The notes under the pieces were generated by a model. The model searched no databases. It saw nothing but the letters and a program-made list of their open reading frames with translations, and had not been told where the DNA came from. Source: Chloroflexi bacterium bin125 (lineage in GTDB: Bacteria > Chloroflexota > Dehalococcoidia > Bin125). Taken from it: a stretch of DNA of 64,000 nt. How positions within the stretch are numbered: position 1 is the stretch's first letter; each line of letters opens with the position of its first letter. The stretch spans positions 1-64,000 of the forward strand of contig MPNM01000014.1 in the NCBI GenBank assembly GCA_002239025.1, given 5' to 3'. This document shows positions 40,537-49,559 of this stretch, piece after piece. The translations under genes and the position numbers were made by a program.

Positions 40537-41534
40537 TGTCCGAACCGACCAGCTATCAGGATGCAGCCGATCCCGTGGACGGCTTACGGCGAGTGATCGG
40601 CGCGTTCGTGTCCGGTCAAGTTGAGCTGGAACCGGAAGATCTGCATGCAGTCTCTCGGCTGCGAACCGACTCTGAGAATGTGGTGCGCGAGCAGATTGGC
40701 GAGATGGACGGGTCGGGGCGATTCGCCCTTCTTGAGAGATTGCAGCAGGTAGCAGCCGATTTTGGCGGATACGACTTCACGGTCCTGTTTAGCGCAATGA
40801 CTGCGGATGACGAAGCCTCTGTGCGAACGCTCGCGGTCAACGGGCTGGCGTCATGCGAGACCGCAGGAGCGACGGTTAGCCTGTTGTCCGTTGCCCGATC
40901 GGACGAGGAGGAGACGGAAGTTCGACGGGAGGCGGTGACGGCGTTGGGCGAGGTCGCCATGCGGTTGGAGCTCGGTTGGGCGGCAAGCGAGGACGCCGAT
41001 GAGGTCGTAGATGCATTGCGCGCGATTGCCGAAGATGTGAGAGAAGACGAGCAGATTCGTGCGACCGCGTTGTCTGGAGTGGGCGTCGTATCAGAGTCAT
41101 GGGTGTCCGAGTTGATCGAGCTCGCATTCGAGAGCGACACGGCGGCGCTGCATCTCGGCGCGGTGCAAGCGATGGGTAGAAATGCCGACGTGTCGTGGTT
41201 GCCCTTGCTGGAGGGTTCACTGGTTGCCGAGGATGAGGATGAGCGAATTGCAGCCGTGCAGGCGATCGGCGAGATTGGCTCCGAGGACGGCGCGCCGATG
41301 CTGCTGGAGTTGTTCGACGATCCATCGGCCTCGGAGGAGCTGATCCAGGCAGCAGTTGCAGCGCTGGGCGAGATCGGCAGCGAAGAAGCCGTGGAGGAGT
41401 TGCAGCAACTCCGAACTCATCCCGACCCAACGGTGCGCGGCACAGCGCAGTCGGCGCTGGAGGAAGCGACATGGCTTGATGACGTTGGCGACTTAAGTGC
41501 GGCCCGTGACCCGTTTGGTTGGGCGAACGAGTAG
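40536..41534 (+). CDS. HEAT-repeat protein
   Basis: This 332-residue acidic protein has repeated helical hairpins of the HEAT/PBS type: RTLAVNGLASCETAGATVSLL, RREAVTALGEVAMR, LGAVQAMGRNADVSWLPLLEG, IAAVQAIGEIGSEDGAPMLLELF, and AAVAALGEIGSEEAVEELQQL. Such solenoids mediate protein contacts. There is no catalytic motif and no signal peptide. The ATG overlaps the gpsA stop (TGATG). It is the last gene of the der-plsY-gpsA run; a specific partner is unknown. Confidence 0.85.
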   Translation: MSEPTSYQDAADPVDGLRRVIGAFVSGQVELEPEDLHAVSRLRTDSENVVREQIGEMDGSGRFALLERLQQVAADFGGYDFTVLFSAMTADDEASVRTLAVNGLASCETAGATVSLLSVARSDEEETEVRREAVTALGEVAMRLELGWAASEDADEVVDALRAIAEDVREDEQIRATALSGVGVVSESWVSELIELAFESDTAALHLGAVQAMGRNADVSWLPLLEGSLVAEDEDERIAAVQAIGEIGSEDGAPMLLELFDDPSASEELIQAAVAALGEIGSEEAVEELQQLRTHPDPTVRGTAQSALEEATWLDDVGDLSAARDPFGWANE

Positions 41535-41636
41535 TTCGCGTTCGGGGACAGTCGATGTGTGGTGAACTGTCGGGAGTGTTTCACGGCCCTCTGATAGATT
41601 GAAATTTGTCGATTGAATCTGACGAGGAGAGATGGC

Positions 41637-42167
41637 GTGCAGAGCACTAGCGAGCGCCGAAGGAGACCAGGAACGCGAAGAACGACGAAGTCGCCCAAGT
41701 CGATCCGCAAGGGGATCGCGGTCAGCGCCGGCGGCGTGGTGTGGCGGGAGCGAGAGGCTGCAGGCCAGTCTGGGGGCCAGGCTGGGGAAGTGGAGATCGT
41801 TCTGGTTCAGACGCCTGCGCGCCGTTGGTCTTTGCCCAAGGGCACTCCCGAGAATGGTGAGAAGTTGGACGAGACAGCGCTCCGAGAGGTGTCGGAAGAG
41901 ACAGGGCTGCAGGTGGCGCTTGACGAGAAGATCGGCGTTATGCGCTACTCGTTTGGTGGGGAAGAGGCGCGGATTGACAAGGCGGTCCACTTCTGGCTGA
42001 TGCAGGCGACGGGTGGCTCGTTTGAGCATCACGACGACGAGCACATTGACGTGCGCTGGGTGGGGTTGGGCGACGCAATGCGGATGGTGAGCTATCGCAA
42101 CACGGCGACGTTGCTTGAAGACGCGGCGGCGCTGTTGGATAGTCGAGTGGGTCCTGCGCAGGCCTGA
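41637..42167 (+). CDS. NUDIX hydrolase (MutT-like)
   Basis: This 176-residue NUDIX protein has the box GTPENGEKLDETALREVSEE-T-G, complete for the G-x5-E-x7-R-E-U-x-E-E-x-G-U consensus. RRWSLPKG immediately before it is typical of Ap4A/diphosphoinositol-type members. The N-terminal 30 residues are highly basic. The GTG at 41637 has GAGGAGAGATGGC before it and is preferred over the upstream TTG at 41613. The substrate may be a dinucleoside polyphosphate, by inference. Confidence 0.85.
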   Translation: MQSTSERRRRPGTRRTTKSPKSIRKGIAVSAGGVVWREREAAGQSGGQAGEVEIVLVQTPARRWSLPKGTPENGEKLDETALREVSEETGLQVALDEKIGVMRYSFGGEEARIDKAVHFWLMQATGGSFEHHDDEHIDVRWVGLGDAMRMVSYRNTATLLEDAAALLDSRVGPAQA

Positions 42168-42234
42168 CGGGCGTCCTACCCTACGGCAGTTGCCAGCAGA
42201 CTCGTAACAGGTCCGTGGGATTCGGAGTCGCGTC

Positions 42235-42810
42235 GTGGTCACCAGTCCGGTGGATACCGTGGCCGAGGGAAAGCTGGTGCTGCTGCGTCGCAAGCGGCTT
42301 GACGACGCACGGCTTGACTGGATCTGGCGTACAGATATCGAATTGGCGGAGCTGGATGCCGCGCCGGTCAGTCCGCTGACGTACGAGCAGTACCGCAATC
42401 AGTACGCGTGGCAGTTGCGTTCGACGCCGGTGTACCGCTCGACGTTTGCCGTGGAGTCACTTGAGGATTCCCGGCACATCGGCAATGTGATGTACTACAA
42501 CACCGACTTCCAGCGGCGGGAGACAGAGCTGGGCATCCTGCTAGGCGATCGCACTTGCTGGAATGGCGGCTTTGGCCGGGAAGCGGTCGGTCTGTTGCTG
42601 GACTATGTGTTCACCAATACGGCGTTGACGAGGGTTTACCTGCACACATTGGACTGGAATGTGCGGGCGCAGAAGGCATTTGCCGCGGCCGGCTTCCGGG
42701 ACTGCGGACGGGTCCGCCGTGGCCAGCATCGGTTTCACCAGATGCACGTATTGCGCGAGTGGTTCTGGGATCGCGACTACCAGCGAAGAGGCATGTCAGC
42801 CGGACGATGA
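42235..42810 (+). CDS. GNAT family N-acetyltransferase (RimJ/RimL-like)
   Basis: This 191-residue GNAT enzyme has the acetyl-CoA-binding region GILLGDRTCWNGGFGREAVGLLLDYVF. Here the pyrophosphate-loop motif (R/Q-x-x-G-x-G/A) is degenerate but recognisable as in RimJ/RimL-like members. The C-terminal motif YLHTLDWNVRAQKAFAAAGFRDCGRVR is canonical for the group. It acetylates an amino group on a small molecule or protein N-terminus. A terminator follows it. Confidence 0.87.
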   Translation: MVTSPVDTVAEGKLVLLRRKRLDDARLDWIWRTDIELAELDAAPVSPLTYEQYRNQYAWQLRSTPVYRSTFAVESLEDSRHIGNVMYYNTDFQRRETELGILLGDRTCWNGGFGREAVGLLLDYVFTNTALTRVYLHTLDWNVRAQKAFAAAGFRDCGRVRRGQHRFHQMHVLREWFWDRDYQRRGMSAGR

Positions 42811-42819
42811 ACACGGGAA

Positions 42820-42843
42820 ACACCGCGTCCTGAGACGCGGTGT
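42820..42843. terminator. Terminator hairpin in a convergent gap
   Basis: A 10-bp stem (ACACCGCGTC with GACGCGGTGT) closes on a CTGA loop. It is flanked by extra outer pairing (CACGGGAA with TTCCCGTG). It lies 10 bases after the GNAT stop and 27 bases before the convergent MaoC gene end, so it probably works in both directions. Confidence 0.75.
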
Positions 42844-42869
42844 GTTGTGTTCCCGTGAGGCCGGAGCGA

Positions 42870-43337
42870 CTAGTCGCGGCTGGGCAAAACGACGACGCCG
42901 GTGCCAGGAGTGCTGACGGAGCCGTCGGCGCGAACGCCCTCGACGGACAGTTCGACGAAGTTACGCTCGCCCTCGGTGTACTTGCGGGTCACGGAGCCAC
43001 GCAGGGTGAACTTCTTCTCCTGCGCCGACTCGCGGCCCTGAGCGGCTGGGTCCATGCCGCGGTACGAGCACTGGACGCGCTTGACTTCGCCCTCGGGGCC
43101 GGCGAAACGCCAGAGCAGTTCGCCCAGGAAGGCGTGCTTCAGGGCGCCGTGGACGATGATGTCGTCAAGGCCCGTGTCCTGCGCGTAGCTTGTGTCGTAG
43201 TGAATCTGGTAGAAGTCGCCAGAACCGGCGGCCCACTGGACGAGCTGCTGGCTGGTTGGGTTCTTCTCGAGTTCGGGAATGCTGTCGCCCACTTCGATGT
43301 CTTCGAAGTAGATCTGGTCCGGAACTGCGTCTGTCAT
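42870..43337 (-). CDS. MaoC-like dehydratase (hot-dog fold)
   Basis: This 155-residue hot-dog protein is of the MaoC family. The hydratase-type catalytic pair is likely D41 and H46 in GSGDFYQIHYDTSYAQDTG, the usual D-x4-H of the hydratase-2 motif, followed by DIIVHGALKHAFLG. The central helix starts LKHAFLGELLWRF. It hydrates enoyl-CoA or dehydrates hydroxyacyl-CoA. It is paired with the FAS1-like MaoC gene immediately upstream on the same strand, so they probably form a heterodimer. Confidence 0.87.
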   Translation of the reverse strand: MTDAVPDQIYFEDIEVGDSIPELEKNPTSQQLVQWAAGSGDFYQIHYDTSYAQDTGLDDIIVHGALKHAFLGELLWRFAGPEGEVKRVQCSYRGMDPAAQGRESAQEKKFTLRGSVTRKYTEGERNFVELSVEGVRADGSVSTPGTGVVVLPSRD

Positions 43338-43418
43338 GTTTCGTCTCCTTCAGTCGTCGCCGATAGTTTAGGCCATACCTACGAGAGTGCCCCCGATCAA
43401 GTCGGGGACGGAGGCCCG

Positions 43419-43937
43419 CTAGTCGCCGGGTCGCGGGTAGGAAATTCCGGTGCCGCGAGAGATCGCGACGACGCGGCCATTCTGGTTGGTGTACGTGGTC
43501 TCCGACACCTGAATCAGCATTGGCACGCCGAGCGCGCCGCTCCAACGCTCGTTCAGTGAAGCGAGCGCAGTCGAGGATGTCAGCGTGTCGCCGGCGCAGA
43601 TCTGCTCGCCGGTGTACTCAATGTCGGTACCGCCGTTGAGGACCAACGGATAGGGCGAACGGAATCCGCCGCCGCCACGGCGTCCGCCGAAGGTGGGGTC
43701 GGAGTCGGCCGGGTTGAAGACTGGGGTGCCGAGGTAGCCTGGAGGCGCCGGGAGGCTGCGGTAGCCGCGCTCGCGGGCTGCGTCCTCGTCATAGAAGGCC
43801 GGGTCGACGTAGCCGACCGATCGAGCGAACATGCGCACGCTGGTCGTGGTGAGTTCGCTGACTGTTTCTGGTCCTTTGACGCCGATCAGGGCGCGCATTT
43901 CGTCGGTGATGGCCGACTCAAACTGTTGATCTGCCAT
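43419..43937 (-). CDS. FAS1-like MaoC dehydratase N-domain protein
   Basis: This 172-residue hot-dog protein is of the MaoC_dehydrat_N type. SVRMFARSVGYVDPAFYDEDAARERGYRSLPAPPGYLGTP matches the family (the P-P-T/G-Y element follows the domain's central helix). LNGGTDIEYTGEQICAGDTL is the second hot-dog strand pair. This subunit usually supplies part of the acyl-binding tunnel and partners with the catalytic MaoC subunit encoded next door. There is a 67-base gap, likely one transcript. Confidence 0.87.
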   Translation of the reverse strand: MADQQFESAITDEMRALIGVKGPETVSELTTTSVRMFARSVGYVDPAFYDEDAARERGYRSLPAPPGYLGTPVFNPADSDPTFGGRRGGGGFRSPYPLVLNGGTDIEYTGEQICAGDTLTSSTALASLNERWSGALGVPMLIQVSETTYTNQNGRVVAISRGTGISYPRPGD

Positions 43938-43995
43938 AAGCTCCTCCCTTGGTGTTGGTCTGGTGTTGGATTGTCAGCTCTGGACGATTGGAAGT

Positions 43996-44703
43996 CTAGC
44001 TGCCGCTGGCAGTTGCTCCCACGATCCTGAACTTGGGTGGACGCGATGGGACGGCGAATTCCTCGCCGGTTTCCATATCAACGGCGCAGAAGTTGCCGGC
44101 CTTGAGCTCGCGGACCAGGTCTTGCCATGTCTCGATGCTGTCGGTCTCGAACCACGTGGCAACCTTGCCGATGTCATGCACAGCGTGCGAGTCGGTACCA
44201 GCGGTGCCGTTCATGCCCGAGGCGGCGGCCAGGTCGGCGGAGAAGCGGTTCTCGCGCTCTTTTCCTCGTCCGTTGAGGATTTCCAGTGCAATCACGTGAT
44301 CCATGGCGTTGTTGTCGGCTGCTCGCTGGACGGCGATTTCCCAGTCCTCCGGGTTATCCTTCCAGGCAATCTGGCGTCGGTACGGGTGGGCGAAGACGAG
44401 CACGCCGCCGCGCTCGTGGACATGCTCGGCCAGTCTTTCTACGCGGTGCATGCCGAAGACATACTTTTCCATGCCCCAGGCGAGCATGTGTCCGGGGTCG
44501 GTGGATACTTCGCAGCCGGGAATGATGACGATGCCGACCTCTTCAGCAATCTTCTGCACTTCGTCATGCGGCCAGAGTGCGTCATGCTCGGTGAACGAGA
44601 TGGCATCCAGCCCCGCTTCCTTGGCGCGAATGGCCAGGTCCTTGGGATCGAGCACGGAATCGTGCGAGCGCGGCCAGGTGTGGTTGTGAAGATCAATCAG
44701 CAT
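43996..44703 (-). CDS. PHP domain metal-dependent phosphoesterase
   Basis: This 235-residue protein is of the PHP superfamily: MLIDLHNHTWPRSHDS (first motif H-x-H), AISFTEHD, IIPGCEVSTD, LVFAHPYR and AGTDSHAVHDIG provide the four motifs of the trinuclear metal site. Such enzymes hydrolyse phosphoesters (for example histidinol phosphate or nucleotide 3',5'-bisphosphates). There is no sign of a polymerase fusion. The start ATG is 44701-44703. It may be co-transcribed with the MaoC pair. Confidence 0.87.
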   Translation of the reverse strand: MLIDLHNHTWPRSHDSVLDPKDLAIRAKEAGLDAISFTEHDALWPHDEVQKIAEEVGIVIIPGCEVSTDPGHMLAWGMEKYVFGMHRVERLAEHVHERGGVLVFAHPYRRQIAWKDNPEDWEIAVQRAADNNAMDHVIALEILNGRGKERENRFSADLAAASGMNGTAGTDSHAVHDIGKVATWFETDSIETWQDLVRELKAGNFCAVDMETGEEFAVPSRPPKFRIVGATASGS

Positions 44704-45160
44704 GCAGGCATCTAACTGGTGAGAGAGATCGATGGTGAAAGGCGAATGTCATGGTATCACCCCGGTTGGGGTGCTCTGGTGGGTTCTTGGGTGAGACGGG
44801 GATCCCCCTGTCCCCGGGTCCGAACGCGGGGCAGGCTGCGGCATCTCCCCCCCCCCGCAAGGGGGGAGAGGGGATCGCGTGGCGACGGCTGCGGGACGGC
44901 TGGCGCTTGTTGTTGTTGATGGGCTTGGGTGGTTCGTGATTCCTGCCTGCGCAGGAATGACGGACGGGGGTGGGAGTGACGGAAGGAGGGTGGTGACGGA
45001 TGGGAATGGGAAGTTGAACATCTCCGACCGCGGAGGAGGAGCGGGGTAGTCGGGGGGGGGGGTGATTGAGTGAATTGGGGCTGGTGCATATACTCCCTCA
45101 GAGCGCCCGACTTCGGTGGCGGGACTTGGACCAGAGTGGGAACGAGTGGGGCTGAGCCAG
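44704..45160. other. Repeat-rich intergenic region before the nuo run
   Basis: The 457-base gap between the divergent PHP and nuoA genes holds no convincing gene. It contains a homopolymeric C/G hairpin (44845-44868, CTCCCCCC...GGGGGGAG), a family-2-like palindrome GATTCCTGCCTGCGCAGGAATGACGG (about 44938-44963), and a run of nine to ten G near 45050-45060. The nuo promoter must be here, but I cannot place it with confidence. Confidence 0.55.
44845..44868. repeat. GC hairpin repeat, family 3, copy A
   Basis: CTCCCC...CCCGCAAGGGGGGAG forms a long C/G stem with a GCAA loop. It is related to the paired copies at 59559-59577 and 59659-59679. Confidence 0.55.
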
Positions 45161-45541
45161 ATGGACAATGTCCTGGAGCAGTACGGGCACCTTGGCATCC
45201 TGCTGATCTTCGCCGCGGTGTTCCCGTCGATCCCGCTGGTCGCCTCCTGGGCGATGTTCAAATTCGGCCTCAGACCGCACCTGCCCAACGCCGTCAAAGA
45301 CGATACCTACGAATGTGGCGTCGAGACCGAGGGTCCGACCTGGGTGCAGTTCAACTTCCGCTACTACCTGGTCGCGCTGATCTTTGTGCTCTTCGATGTT
45401 GAAGTGATTTTCCTCTTCCCATTGGCTGTGGCGCTGGACTCGGTGGTCGTGACCGGCATGGTCGCGGCGCTGATTTTCATCGGCGTACTCTTCCTGGGGT
45501 TGGTCTACGAGTGGCGACGCCAAGCGCTGGAGTGGCGCTGA
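45161..45541 (+). CDS. nuoA: NADH-quinone oxidoreductase subunit A
   Basis: This 126-residue membrane subunit has three helices: about 9-30 (GHLGILLIFAAVFPSIPLV), 65-88 and 95-115. The central loop DDTYECGVETEGPTW has the conserved Y-E-C-G motif, whose Cys is used in active/deactive conformational studies, and the helix FYLVALIFVLFDVEVIFLFP matches NuoA. ATG 45161 is preferred; an upstream GTG at 45146 is possible. It is followed after one base by nuoC. The usual nuoB between nuoA and nuoC is missing. Confidence 0.93.
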   Translation: MDNVLEQYGHLGILLIFAAVFPSIPLVASWAMFKFGLRPHLPNAVKDDTYECGVETEGPTWVQFNFRYYLVALIFVLFDVEVIFLFPLAVALDSVVVTGMVAALIFIGVLFLGLVYEWRRQALEWR

Positions 45542-45542
45542 T

Positions 45543-46142
45543 ATGACCACGCAATACGACGCAACAGCGGCGATGGAGATCGTCAATGCGAGCGCGCCGG
45601 GAGCGGCCTGCGTTGAGGATGGCGTGCTGTATCTCGAACCAGCATTGGTGGCGGAGGCGATCGAATCCTTGCGCGACTCAGAAGAGAGCGATCTGATTTT
45701 CCTCTGCAGCCTGACTGCGGTCGATCAGGAACGTCACTTTGAGGTTGTATACCACCTGCAATCCCTTGACCTCAATCACATCCTGGCGATCAAGGCACGG
45801 CTGACCGACCGCGAGGATCCGACTTTGCCATCGCTGACCGGCGTGTTCCACGGTGCTCACTTGCAGGAGCGTGAGGTGTACGACCTGTTTGGGATCACGT
45901 TCGAAGGTCATCCCGATTTGCGTCGGATGTTTCTCTGGGAAGGCTTTCCCGGCTATCCACTGCGCAAGGACTTCCTGCAGATGCCGGGTCAGATTCGCGC
46001 CGGCTTGCCAGGATTCCCGCATGAGAGCACCGAGAATGCCTGGCCGGTGCCCGGTAGCGTGCCTCAGCGTCCGCAACATCCGAACGATCCGCAGCCGCCG
46101 AGTGTGCTCGCCGTCGCGGAAGATGGCGAGGAGTCGTCGTGA
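45543..46142 (+). CDS. nuoC: NADH-quinone oxidoreductase subunit C
   Basis: This 199-residue 30-kDa subunit has the signature LQEREVYDLFGITFEGHPDLRRMFLWEGFPGYPLRKDF, which is exact for NuoC. The C-terminal extension is Pro/Asn rich. It is a peripheral-arm subunit. Its start is one base after the nuoA stop, and its end overlaps the GTG of nuoD (GTGA). Confidence 0.95.
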   Translation: MTTQYDATAAMEIVNASAPGAACVEDGVLYLEPALVAEAIESLRDSEESDLIFLCSLTAVDQERHFEVVYHLQSLDLNHILAIKARLTDREDPTLPSLTGVFHGAHLQEREVYDLFGITFEGHPDLRRMFLWEGFPGYPLRKDFLQMPGQIRAGLPGFPHESTENAWPVPGSVPQRPQHPNDPQPPSVLAVAEDGEESS

Positions 46143-47320
46143 CCACTGCTGACGACACCCGCTCGATGATGGACGATTCTCGTCTCGCGATGCAGGGCAC
46201 AATTGAGGCCTTGGACAGCGGCGATGGCTCGGAGCCGGTTGTCGTCAATCTGGGTCCACAGCATCCGTCGACGCACGGAGTGTTCCGGCTCAAGGTGACG
46301 CTCGACGGTGAGATCGTTCGTGATGCCGAGATGCGCATCGGGTATCTGCACCGTTCGATGGAAAAACTGGCCGAGGAACGCACCTATACGCAGAACATTC
46401 CCTTCACCGACAGGATCGACTACCTGGCGGCGATGTCGAACAACCTGGCCTATTGTCTGGCGGCCGAAGAGCTGCTGGGCGTAGAGGTCCCTCCACGAGC
46501 GAACGCAATCCGGGTGATGTTCGCCGAGCTACAGCGGGTGGCGTCGCATGCGATGGCGAATGGGACGTTCATCAACGACTGCGGCGCCTGGCACACTCCG
46601 CTGTTCCATATGTTCCGTGACCGCGAGCGGGTGCTGGATATGTTCGAGATGACCTGTGGCGCTCGGCTGACAACGAACTACATGCGAATTGGCGGAGTGG
46701 CGTTTGACCTGCCGGATGAGTTGTTGCCGACGCTTGAACAGTTCCTGGCGGACATGCCTGAGAACATTGCCAACTACGAAGCGCTGCTGATGGAGAACGA
46801 GATTCTTCATGCACGAGCGCGTGGTGTCGGTGTGATTTCGCCGGAGATGGCGATCAATTCGTCGTTGTCGGGACCAGTGCTGCGGGCGACAGGCGTGCCC
46901 TGGGATCTGCGCAAGGCGAATCCATATAGCGGCTACGAAGACTATGAGTTTGATGTGCCGGTCGGCGAGCAGGGCGACTGCTTCGACCGGTTCCTCGTGC
47001 GCATGGCTGAGGTGAAGCAGAGCTTGCGGATCCTTCGCCAGGTCATCGACAACCTGCCTGACGGTCCCTGGCTGGCGGATGTTCCTCTGCATGCGCGCCC
47101 GGAGCCGGGCGAGTCGTATGCGCGCGTTGAGTCGCCGCGTGGCGAGTTGGGTTTCTACCTGGTTTCAGATGGCGGGCCGGCGCCGTATCGGTTCCATTGC
47201 CGACCGCCGTCGTTGATCAATCTCTCGGCGCTGAAAGAAATGTCGATTGGCGGTACACTCGCTGACGCGATCGTGACGTTGGGTTCGATTGACATCGTGG
47301 TGGGGGAGATCGATCGATGA
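46139..47320 (+). CDS. nuoD: NADH-quinone oxidoreductase subunit D
   Basis: This 393-residue 49-kDa subunit forms the quinone-binding cavity with NuoB. The quinone-site loop NLGPQHPSTHGVFRLKVTLDGE (with the His equivalent to His38 and adjacent Thr), IGYLHRSMEKLAEE and the C-terminal DIVVGEIDR match the family. It starts at a GTG overlapping nuoC; its last bases overlap the nuoH ATG (ATGA). Confidence 0.96.
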   Translation: MTTADDTRSMMDDSRLAMQGTIEALDSGDGSEPVVVNLGPQHPSTHGVFRLKVTLDGEIVRDAEMRIGYLHRSMEKLAEERTYTQNIPFTDRIDYLAAMSNNLAYCLAAEELLGVEVPPRANAIRVMFAELQRVASHAMANGTFINDCGAWHTPLFHMFRDRERVLDMFEMTCGARLTTNYMRIGGVAFDLPDELLPTLEQFLADMPENIANYEALLMENEILHARARGVGVISPEMAINSSLSGPVLRATGVPWDLRKANPYSGYEDYEFDVPVGEQGDCFDRFLVRMAEVKQSLRILRQVIDNLPDGPWLADVPLHARPEPGESYARVESPRGELGFYLVSDGGPAPYRFHCRPPSLINLSALKEMSIGGTLADAIVTLGSIDIVVGEIDR

Positions 47321-48621
47321 GTGGTCTGTCCGGCTTCAGCAGCGTGTTGGGCGCGTGGTACGACTTCCGCGACCTGAACAACCTGCAACGGTTGATCACC
47401 GAATGGATCGCCGAGTGGGGTCCGGACTGGATCGCGTCGATCGTGACCGGTGTGCTGGGCGCGCTAGCGATACTGGGCGTCATTGGTCCGACATTGCTAA
47501 TCCTGATCTGGGTCGAGCGCAAGGTGATTGCCCGATTCCAGCAGCGCTACGGACCCAACCGTGTTGGTCCGAAAGGGCTGCTGCAGCCGGTGGCGGATGC
47601 GGTCAAACTGATTCTCAAGGAGCAGCTCGCTCCGCGTTCGGCGGACAAACTGCTGTTCTTCCTGCCGCCGGTGCTGATCTTTGTGCCGGGCATCCTGATC
47701 TGGGGCGTGCTGCCGTTCGGGCCTCGGATGTCGGTGGCCGACCTCAACGTCGGCGTGCTGTTCTTGCTTGCGGTGTCGGGGACGGCGGTGCTGGTGCTGT
47801 TCATGGCCGGCTGGTCGTCGAACAACAAGTACGCGTTGTTCGGCGCGATGCGGGCGGTGGCGATGTCGATTTCATATGAAGTGCCGATGGTGCTGGCGCT
47901 GCTGACGCTAGTGGTGTTCTCGGGCACGATGTCAGTCAACGGAATAGTGGAATGGCAGCAACAGGAGGATGTGATCTTCATCCTGTTGTTCCCGCTGTCA
48001 GCGGTGGCGTTCTTCTTCGCCGCCTCGGCTGAGCTGAACCGCACGCCGGCCGATATCTCGGAGGCGGAGTCGGAAATTGTGGCTGGCTATCACACTGAGT
48101 ACTCGGGCATGCGATTCGGCCTCTTCTACGCGGTGGAGCTGGGTAACACGCTGGTTGTGTCGGGATTTATTGCGACGTTCTTCCTTGGTGGTTGGTGGCT
48201 GTGGGGTCTGGATCAGTGGGTGCCGAGCTGGATCATCCTGTTGGTCAAGACCGGCGCCGTCTACTTCCTCTTGATCTGGACACGTGGCACTTTGCCTCGA
48301 CTGCGCGTCGATCAGTTGATGGGCTTCTGCTGGAAGGCGCTGGTCCCGGCGACGCTGTTGTTCGTCGTGGTTGCGTTTGTAGAACGCACGCTGTTGATCT
48401 CAGAAGGCTGGGACACGACGGTGGCGCTGCCGATTATGGCCGTCTTCAATATTGCGCTCACGCTTGGCGCGGTCATGTTGTTCGCTCGAGTCTCGCGTCC
48501 GGCAGCGCTGCGACGACCGGCACGGATTCGCATGGCTGGCGCCGAGATTGGTGGACTACGAGCTGCGCGGCAAGTTGCTTCCAGAACCGAGGAACCGCAG
48601 TTCCAGGTCGGTGGTGACTAG
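47317..48621 (+). CDS. nuoH: NADH-quinone oxidoreductase subunit H
   Basis: This 434-residue membrane subunit next to the quinone site has about eight to nine helices. Hallmarks are WVERKVIARFQQRYGPNRVGPKGLLQPVADAVKL, NRTPADISEAESEIVAGYHTEYSGMRF (conserved acidic loop) and FFLIWTRGTLPRLRVDQLM-like LLIWTRGTLPRLRVDQLM. The C-terminal 40 residues are basic and not typical. It lies directly after nuoD with a 4-base overlap. No nuoI follows it, although nuoI normally lies between nuoH and nuoJ. Confidence 0.95.
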   Translation: MSGLSGFSSVLGAWYDFRDLNNLQRLITEWIAEWGPDWIASIVTGVLGALAILGVIGPTLLILIWVERKVIARFQQRYGPNRVGPKGLLQPVADAVKLILKEQLAPRSADKLLFFLPPVLIFVPGILIWGVLPFGPRMSVADLNVGVLFLLAVSGTAVLVLFMAGWSSNNKYALFGAMRAVAMSISYEVPMVLALLTLVVFSGTMSVNGIVEWQQQEDVIFILLFPLSAVAFFFAASAELNRTPADISEAESEIVAGYHTEYSGMRFGLFYAVELGNTLVVSGFIATFFLGGWWLWGLDQWVPSWIILLVKTGAVYFLLIWTRGTLPRLRVDQLMGFCWKALVPATLLFVVVAFVERTLLISEGWDTTVALPIMAVFNIALTLGAVMLFARVSRPAALRRPARIRMAGAEIGGLRAARQVASRTEEPQFQVGGD

Positions 48622-48623
48622 CC

Positions 48624-49241
48624 ATGAGTGATTTTGGCTTCCACCTGGCGTTCTGGGCACTGGCCGCGATGACCCTGGGCGGCGCGTCGATGATCCTGAT
48701 TAGCCGCAACCTGATTCACGCGGTGATCTGGCTGGTCATGTCGATGCTCGGCATCGCGGGGTTGTATCTGACCCTGTCAGCGGATTTCATCGCCGTTGTA
48801 CAAGTGTTGATCTACGTCGGTGCGATTTCCGTGCTGATGTTGTTCGCGATCATGCTGACGCCGAGAGCGGAGCGGGATAACTCGCAGACCAAGATCAGCG
48901 CTCCTGCAGGTCTGGTCGTGTTGCTGGTGATGATCGCAACGATGTGGGTCGCAGTCGATACCGACTGGGGTCCAGTGCGTGACGGCGCGTTGACAGAGCA
49001 AGCGCGATTGATCGGAGAAAGTCTGATCAAGCACTACATCCTGCCGTTTGAGATTGGCGCCGTGTTGCTGACGGCCGCCCTGGTTGGCGCGATTGCCCTG
49101 GCGCGGCAGGACGAAGAGGATGGGCCGGTCCACGCGGCGTCGTTGCAGGCCGAACTCGATGGTGAGACTTCGATTGACCCGGCTGACGTGATCGATCCCC
49201 CGCTCGCGTCCGAACCTTCGGACGGTGGGACCACTTCATGA
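48624..49241 (+). CDS. nuoJ: NADH-quinone oxidoreductase subunit J
   Basis: This 205-residue subunit has five predicted helices. ISRNLIHAVIWLVMSMLGIAGLYLTLSADFIAVVQVLIYVGAISVLMLFAIML is the conserved NuoJ core, including the pi-bulge Tyr. The tail after residue 170 is hydrophilic and acidic. The ATG is three bases after the nuoH stop, and the end overlaps nuoK by 4 bases. Confidence 0.94.
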   Translation: MSDFGFHLAFWALAAMTLGGASMILISRNLIHAVIWLVMSMLGIAGLYLTLSADFIAVVQVLIYVGAISVLMLFAIMLTPRAERDNSQTKISAPAGLVVLLVMIATMWVAVDTDWGPVRDGALTEQARLIGESLIKHYILPFEIGAVLLTAALVGAIALARQDEEDGPVHAASLQAELDGETSIDPADVIDPPLASEPSDGGTTS

Positions 49242-49552
49242 CCATTGGACTTGAGCACTACCTGGCGCTTGGGGCGTTGCTGTTCTGCATCGGCTTCTTC
49301 ATTGCGCTGTCGAAGAAGAATGCGGTCGGAGTACTGATCGGCGTCGAGTTGATGCTGAACGCCGTCAACCTGACGCTGGTCGCGTTCTCGCGATTTGGAT
49401 CGGCCGAAGTCGCATTATCAACACAGGTCTTTGTGGTGTTCATCATCGCCGTGGCGGCGGCGGAGGTCGCGGTTGGACTAGCGCTGGCGCTGGTCGTCTA
49501 TCGCAACCGACAGACAATCTCGGTCGATCGCACGACCTTGTTGAAGGGCTGA
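49238..49552 (+). CDS. nuoK: NADH-quinone oxidoreductase subunit K
   Basis: This 104-residue three-helix subunit contains the two conserved Glu of the proton path: LLIGVELMLNAVNLTLVAF (Glu in helix 2) and VAAAEVAVGLALALVVYR (Glu in helix 3). Length is normal. Its start is an ATG overlapping the nuoJ stop (ATGA). It is followed after 7 bases by a small unnamed gene. Confidence 0.95.
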   Translation: MTIGLEHYLALGALLFCIGFFIALSKKNAVGVLIGVELMLNAVNLTLVAFSRFGSAEVALSTQVFVVFIIAVAAAEVAVGLALALVVYRNRQTISVDRTTLLKG

Positions 49553-49559
49553 CGACGAC

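Noticed and set aside
44845-44868. The C/G run as possible sequencing error or origin element
   Set aside because: It forms a hairpin like other family 3 repeats; there are no DnaA boxes or iterons nearby. An error in the exact run length cannot be excluded.
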